Positions 49,324-64,000 of a stretch of 64,000 nucleotides of DNA are shown in pieces. Below the pieces are notes generated by a model. It had not been told where the DNA came from and searched no databases. It was given only the letters and a program-made list of their open reading frames with translations. Position 1 is the stretch's first letter. Each line of letters starts with the position of its first letter. This DNA is from Rapana venosa (lineage: Eukaryota; Mollusca; Gastropoda; Neogastropoda; Muricidae): positions 40,698,616 to 40,762,615 of the forward strand of contig CM054145.1 in the NCBI GenBank assembly GCA_028751875.1, given 5' to 3'. The position numbers and the translations under genes were made by a program.

Positions 49324-49520
49324 CTCTTGAGGGTGGTGCCCATCTCTCATCCTTTACCACTTTACCTTCCCCGTTTCTAGAGAGGGCAAGTACCCATTCC
49401 TTGCTGGGTGAACTGGGGGACTGCAGTAACGGTCCCTCTTCTGTGAGGCAGCCACGCTTAACCCTGTCTAATCTTAGCTTGGAGAGAACAAGCGCTCTGA
49501 TCACTGAGCTAGCTTGTTCT
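49324..49520 (-). mobile_element. SINE family B, partial
   Basis: GAGGGTGGTGCCCATCTCTC, AGGGCAAGTACCCATTCC, and the head complement CTGATCACTGAGCTAGCTTG; internally deleted. Confidence 0.78.
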
Positions 49521-50304
49521 TACAGATAAGTGGAATTTAAAAAACAAACCGTTCTCACGCCAAAAGGGCCCAAGCTGTCTCCCACCCTAGCAGGGCTGTT
49601 AAAAGTGTATAGCACTTTCCATAACCAAGTGGTCAAACCGTGTCACTGTACTATTGCCCATCAGAACAATAGCTTCACACTAATTTGTTGATAGCATTGA
49701 ATGAATCCACGACTTACAATATGTTTACAAGTAATCTAAAAACAGTGACCATAAAAAGCCCTTCATAACAAAGCGATATGATGTACGATCACAGCAGCAG
49801 CAACAAATCAGCTGACCTTCCTGGAAGATGGCCTCCCATGCTAGGAACATATCAAGGTAGTATGACTTTGGGAACTGCTTGGTGTACTAGGGGCAGTCCA
49901 AGCTATGTGGACTAGTTTCTATTGCTTCTAGCACAGAAACGTAGGAGCATAAAACATGAAAATCCGGTTTAAAACAACCAGGAAAAAAAAACACACCTTG
50001 AAACACAAAAATCCCCCTTTCCACCCCCACCCCCTAAAAAATCCCTTAACCCCAACCCCACAAAACCCTACCACCGACACCAACCACAAAACCCCTCATG
50101 AAAAAAGCTGAAGGACATAAAAAAGGCACAAGCGAGAAAGGCTAAAACAAAATAATGGTAATAAGAAACAAAATATTAAAAAAAACCCAAGCTTTCACAC
50201 CCCAGTGGGTATTAGCAGCAAACCCCACCACAACTGACCACCCTACCACCCCACAAGCGAGAGTAAAAGAGTGTTCTGTTGCTGTGTAAAGGCGCCCGCT
50301 GTCT

Positions 50305-60396
<10,092 letters not shown>

Positions 60397-60507
60397 CTGA
60401 CAGCCCAAGGAAACACAGGTTCATGCAAGGTTGAGAATGATTACCTTACGCTAGGCAGTATCGTATAGCATACATCAGCAACGCCAAAGTTGTTGTAGTC
60501 ATTATCA

Positions 60508-60942
60508 GCTTAGCACCTAGGCTTTGTGCAACAGCCTTAGCACCCTGGCCATATGCATCCACCTTAGCACCTAAGGCTTTGTGCTTCACCCCAAGCACCT
60601 AGGCCTTGTGTATCCACCTTAGCACTTAGGCCTTGTGCATCCACCTTAATACCTAGGCCTTGTGCATCCACCTTAATACCTAGGCCTTGTGCATCGACCT
60701 TAGCACCTAGGCCTTGTGCATCAACCTTAGCACCTAGGCCTTGTGCATCGACCTTAGCACCTAGGCCTTGTGCATCAACCTTAGCACCTAGGCCTTGTGC
60801 ATCAACCTTAGTATCCAGGCCTTGTGCTTCAGCCTTAACACCCAGGCCTTGTGCTTCAGCTTTAGCACCCAGGCAATATGCATCAACCTTAGCGTCTAAG
60901 GCTGTGTGCATCCACCTTAGACCTAGGCCTTGTGCATCCACC
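60508..60942. repeat. 27-bp minisatellite, first block
   Basis: About 16 head-to-tail units of the type CTTAGCACCTAGGCCTTGTG plus 7 bases. Because 27 is a multiple of three, the minus strand reads as a false repeat protein (VDAQGLGAK units). Confidence 0.93.
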
Positions 60943-61048
60943 TTAATAAAAACTAACTTTAAGATACTACAAAAACTGAATTATCGGACTTCTTATCAAT
61001 CCTAACACAATGTTCAACAGTAACAATGGTTCAGACAAAATCTGATCC
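60943..61048 (-). mobile_element. Inverted copy of the same LINE 3' segment
   Basis: 106 bp that are the reverse complement of 61286-61391 with one visible mismatch. It is flanked on both sides by the 27-bp minisatellite. Confidence 0.85.
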
Positions 61049-61128
61049 TTAGACCTTAGACCTAGGCCTTGTGCATCCACCTTAGCACCTTGGCCTTGTG
61101 CATCCACCTTAGCACCTTGGCCTTGTGA
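61047..61128. repeat. 27-bp minisatellite, second block
   Basis: About three units of the same minisatellite between the two LINE fragments. A last unit lies at 61499-61528, after the LINE. Confidence 0.88.
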
Positions 61129-61498
61129 TGTTATCCCTTATGTACAGATTTAAACCAAATGCTTTCAGGAAAAAATACGTGAAAGATGTAAACTGTATTT
61201 GTGGGGAGAAGATTACCAATAGTCACGTTATTTTTGATTGTGGACATGTAAAAGCAATTTTACCTGCTGTACCAAGTTTGTCAATGGATCAGATTTTGTC
61301 TGAACCATTGTTACTGTTGAACATTGTGTTAGGATTGATAAGAAGGCCGATAATTCAGTTTTTGTAGTATCTTAAAGTTAGTTTTTATTAAGTACTGTTA
61401 TCTGACTCTTTTGTGTTATTGTTTGCGTTCTCTTGTTTAGATTACTTTTTCCCGTCTAAAATCACTAAATGTGAATAGACGTTAAACTGACGATATCT
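61126..61498 (+). mobile_element. Non-LTR retrotransposon 3' fragment inside a minisatellite
   Basis: An 80-codon frame at 61125-61367 has a C-x-C-G...H-x5-C zinc-like pattern (CICGEKITNSHVIFDC), typical of the C-terminus of LINE polyproteins. A noncoding 3' region runs to about 61498, where the flanking minisatellite resumes. 5'-truncated and dead. Confidence 0.62.
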
Positions 61499-61907
61499 TC
61501 AGCCTTAGCACTTAGGCCTTGGGCACCAACTGATGTAGTCTTTCTTAGCAGCATCTGTCCATCGGTTCCTGCCTTGTGCCTCTCTGTGCCGTGCTGTGTC
61601 CCTGCTTGTCATCAAAATGAAAATCTGGTTGCCGGTCTGCCCTGCTAGAGGTTCTGTAGTCCCTATCCTGGCTGTCGTTCTGTGCTGCACCTTTTTTCCC
61701 CCTCCATCTGTTGTCCTCTTTCCTCTCGTCTGGAAAATGTGACCTGCATTATTTCACTTCTATTTAAAACCCAGAGCTTGAGGACATCTGTTTGTTCTGA
61801 TTTCGTCTGATCTCTGGGCACAGTATTGTATCTTGTAGTATGATATTCAGCATGTTTCTCCCCATTGCTCGTTGAACGATTTGTAATCTGTCTGCTTGGC
61901 TCTTGTT

Positions 61908-61982
61908 ACACACGGGGACTGGATGTAAAAAAGCATATAAGTGCTTATTCCATTATCTTCGAAATAAAAAAAATATTTTAAA
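61908..61982 (+). mobile_element. SINE family A, tail only
   Basis: ACACACGGGGACTGGATGTA, GCATATAAGTGCTTATTCC, ATTATCTTCGAAATAAAA. Confidence 0.82.
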
Positions 61983-62305
61983 AATTGTTAATGGGAGAAT
62001 ACTTTAGTTCTAGACTGTCCTTTTTAAGAAAAAAACACAGTCAGTCGTTATTGTTATTATTATTCTTGTCAAAATGTGCTATGCTTTGAAATTTTATGTT
62101 TGAGATTGTTCTCCAGCCACAACAAACTCTTAGTGTGTGCTTAAATTAGTCTCAGGTGTGATTTGGTCTCAGGTGTGTGTGATGATGAGTGAGACAGAAT
62201 GCGGGGTCTGGGTGGCGTCTTAAGGTGTTAAGCTCGGGAACGCCCAACAACATCTGTTGCCTTCACCTACACCTGGTAATACGTCAAATAAAATTTTTAA
62301 AAATT

Positions 62306-62524
62306 GAGGGGGGGGGGGGGGGGGTATGGGGCAATGACATTGTTCTGTTTCGTTCTGCTACAGCTGTCCAGAGTGACATATTCAAATGTAAACAACTCTG
62401 TGTGTGTGTGTGTGCGTGTGTGTGTGTGGTGTGTGTGTGTTGCGTGTGTGTGTGTGTGTGTGTGGTGTGTGGCGCGTGCGTGCGTGTGCGTTGTGTGTGT
62501 GTGTGTGATAGAGTCTCTGTGTGT
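62306..62524. repeat. Poly(G) run and (GT)n tract
   Basis: About 17 G at 62308-62324 and GT repeats with GCGT variants at 62398-62512; (GACA)n follows at 62565-62670. Confidence 0.94.
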
Positions 62525-62744
62525 GAGATAGAGTCAGAGTGTGTGTTTGTGTTTGTATGTGTAAGTGAGACAGACAGAGACAGACAGACAAGACAGGCAG
62601 GCGGCAGGCACACACGCAAACAAGCACAGAGAGACAGACAGATAGAAATAGACAGACAGACAGAGAGTGGGATTGCCAGCAGGCCCGTAACAGACACTCG
62701 TGCAAGTGGCAGACACACACTGAAGTATAGTAGTATGTTCTTTC

Positions 62745-63018
62745 GAGCCAGAAGGCCCATAGAGCCGGAGCTTATCCCGGTTTCTGTAGCGTTAAGCGAA
62801 CTGATGGTTTTTCACCACCCCTGTGACAGGACGCTAGTCTGTCGCCAGATACTTCCCCAGCAGAGCTGGTACCCACTTGTACACCTGGGTGGAGTGAGGA
62901 AAATAGGAGTAAAGTGTCTTTCCCAAGGACACAACACCGAGCCGAGCGGGGATCGAACCCGCGACCTCTGGATCACGAGTTGACCGCCTAAACCACTCGA
63001 CCACGGTGCCTCCGACAC
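62745..63018 (-). mobile_element. tRNA-derived SINE with a well-preserved tRNA-like head
   Basis: The reverse complement starts GGAGGCACCGTGGTCGAGTG, with a GGTCGCGGGTTCGATCCCCG box B. The body includes CACCTGGGTGGAGTGAGG and GTGTCTTTCCCAAGGACACA. Differs from families A, B and E. Confidence 0.82.
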
Positions 63019-63111
63019 ACTGAAGTCAAAACAAAACAAAAACGGCTGGAAAAAAACCAACAGGGAAAAGTCAAGATGTAAAGAAATACACTCCTAAGAG
63101 ACCTTCCGACG

Positions 63112-63147
63112 TGGGGAGGGGGGGGGGGGTGGGGGGGGGGGGGGGGT
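63112..63147. repeat. Poly(G) runs
   Basis: G11-T-G17-type run with one or two T. Confidence 0.96.
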
Positions 63148-63182
63148 TAGAAGAAAAGGGATAAAAAGAAAAGGTACCATCA

Positions 63183-63270
63183 AGGTAATAATAATAATAA
63201 TAATAATAATAATGTATGGAATTTATATAGCGCTGAATCTTGTAAAGCAACAAATCAAAGCGCTCAAGGT
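63183..63270 (+). repeat. (AAT)n and family F copy
   Basis: (AAT)n, GTATGGAATTTATATAGCGC, AGCAACAAATCAAAGCGCTC. Confidence 0.86.
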
Positions 63271-63875
63271 GCCACAAAAGTTGATCAATCTTCAACAAAC
63301 CACATGAAGGTTGTACAGCAAGATATCCCTCAACCTCCTACCCTTTCTATAATTTGTCTGTTCTTTTCAAAAAGGAGTAGCAGGTGCTCATCGCTTGTAA
63401 ACTGTTTCTCTGTTCTTCCTCAAGCGTTGAAACGCGACTCCCAACAAACTGCTGTTGCTGTAGGCTATGTAACTGTCTGTCTGTCTGCACGTGCAAGCTA
63501 TCTGCGTATGCTCGATATTGTCTTTCACGCAGTGGGCTTCATCCCTTCACCCCCTCTTCCCCGCCCCCGCTTTCTACCCCCCCCCCCCCTTTCTCCCCCT
63601 TCTCCACCCCCCTTTCACTCCTCTCCATCTCTTTCCAAGGCTCCATCCTTCTTCTTCCCACGCTCTGGAGCATTCAGACCGAATGAAAACAAAAATGATA
63701 GTAGTACTACAACCGAATACGAAAACAAAAAAGTGTTTTGAAAATTGATATAAAGTTAACAAGGACGATGAGTTCTTTTTTGTTTTGTTTGTTTGTTGTT
63801 TTGTTTTTAACAGTTTTTGTTTCAACCTGTATGGATGATCTTCTCTTCTCGTCTTTGCTCGCTTGCTCTGTATGA

Positions 63876-64000
63876 AGGGTCTAGGGGTAAAGTGCGTGTA
63901 TGTCTAGAAAGCGAGAAGTCGAGAGTTCGATCCCCCGTTTGAATCTGAGATCTTTCCCTCAAGACGTTTGAGGGTTGGTCTGGGAGCTAGTCTTTTTGAT
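63876..64000 (+). mobile_element. tRNA-like SINE head, runs off the window
   Basis: GGGTCTAGGGGTAAAGTGCG (box A-like) and GTCGAGAGTTCGATCCCCC (box B), then a body that continues past the end. Confidence 0.55.

Noticed and set aside
60564..60941. Repeat protein with nine-residue VDAQGLGAK units
   Set aside because: The 27-bp minisatellite is divisible by three, so it stays open by arithmetic; no promoter, signal or homologue recognised.
60508..61128. CRISPR-like array
   Set aside because: Units are contiguous with no variable spacers, and the genome is eukaryotic.
62945..63016. Genuine tRNA gene on the minus strand
   Set aside because: A and B boxes are good, but the sequence continues into a SINE body and I could not fold a clean acceptor stem by eye; treated as a SINE head.

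Overview
This is eukaryotic genomic DNA: AT-rich, intron-dense, full of microsatellites and short interspersed repeats, with no bacterial or viral gene organisation. The recognisable proteins are animal genes (an insulin/IGF-like peptide, PYROXD1 and RNF180). The density of tRNA-headed SINEs, (CA)n, (GA)n and (AT)n tracts and long poly(G) runs suggests a marine invertebrate, most likely a gastropod or other mollusc. That assignment is inference; no species marker is present.

Three protein-coding genes were found, all on the minus strand. (1) 60396-50305: an insulin/IGF-like peptide precursor. Three coding exons give a B-chain, a very short connecting peptide with two Lys-Arg sites, an A-chain with the canonical CC-x3-C-x8-C spacing, and an 85-residue Ser/Thr/Pro-rich C-terminal tail. 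Its first exon was not found. (2) 39065-24861: PYROXD1, 14 coding exons whose phases all match, 499 residues, apparently complete. (3) 18760-13405: RNF180 (Rines-type RING E3 ligase), 5 coding exons, 613 residues, apparently complete. The last coding segment of RNF180, including its stop, is duplicated just downstream. These genes share no obvious pathway; they are simply neighbours.

Layout: 1-13.3 kb has no recognised gene and holds (CT)n/(GA)n/(CA)n tracts, SINEs, a minisatellite split by a SINE, and a region with a recurring 18-bp motif and a 177-bp direct duplication. 13.3-18.8 kb is RNF180. 18.8-24.3 kb is intergenic with several SINE copies. 24.3-39.1 kb is PYROXD1, its introns carrying SINEs, a 390-bp polypyrimidine tract and poly(G)/(C) runs. 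39.1-50.3 kb is intergenic with a LINE 3' remnant and large compound microsatellites. 50.3-60.4 kb is the insulin-like gene; its introns contain a 63-bp tandem array made from a SINE tail, a ~41-bp C-rich minisatellite, trinucleotide and CCCA-type repeats. 60.4-64 kb holds a 27-bp minisatellite interrupted by LINE fragments in inverted orientation, and more SINEs.

Exon boundaries were set by eye from AG/GT sites, reading phase and remembered family similarity. No alignment or database search was run.
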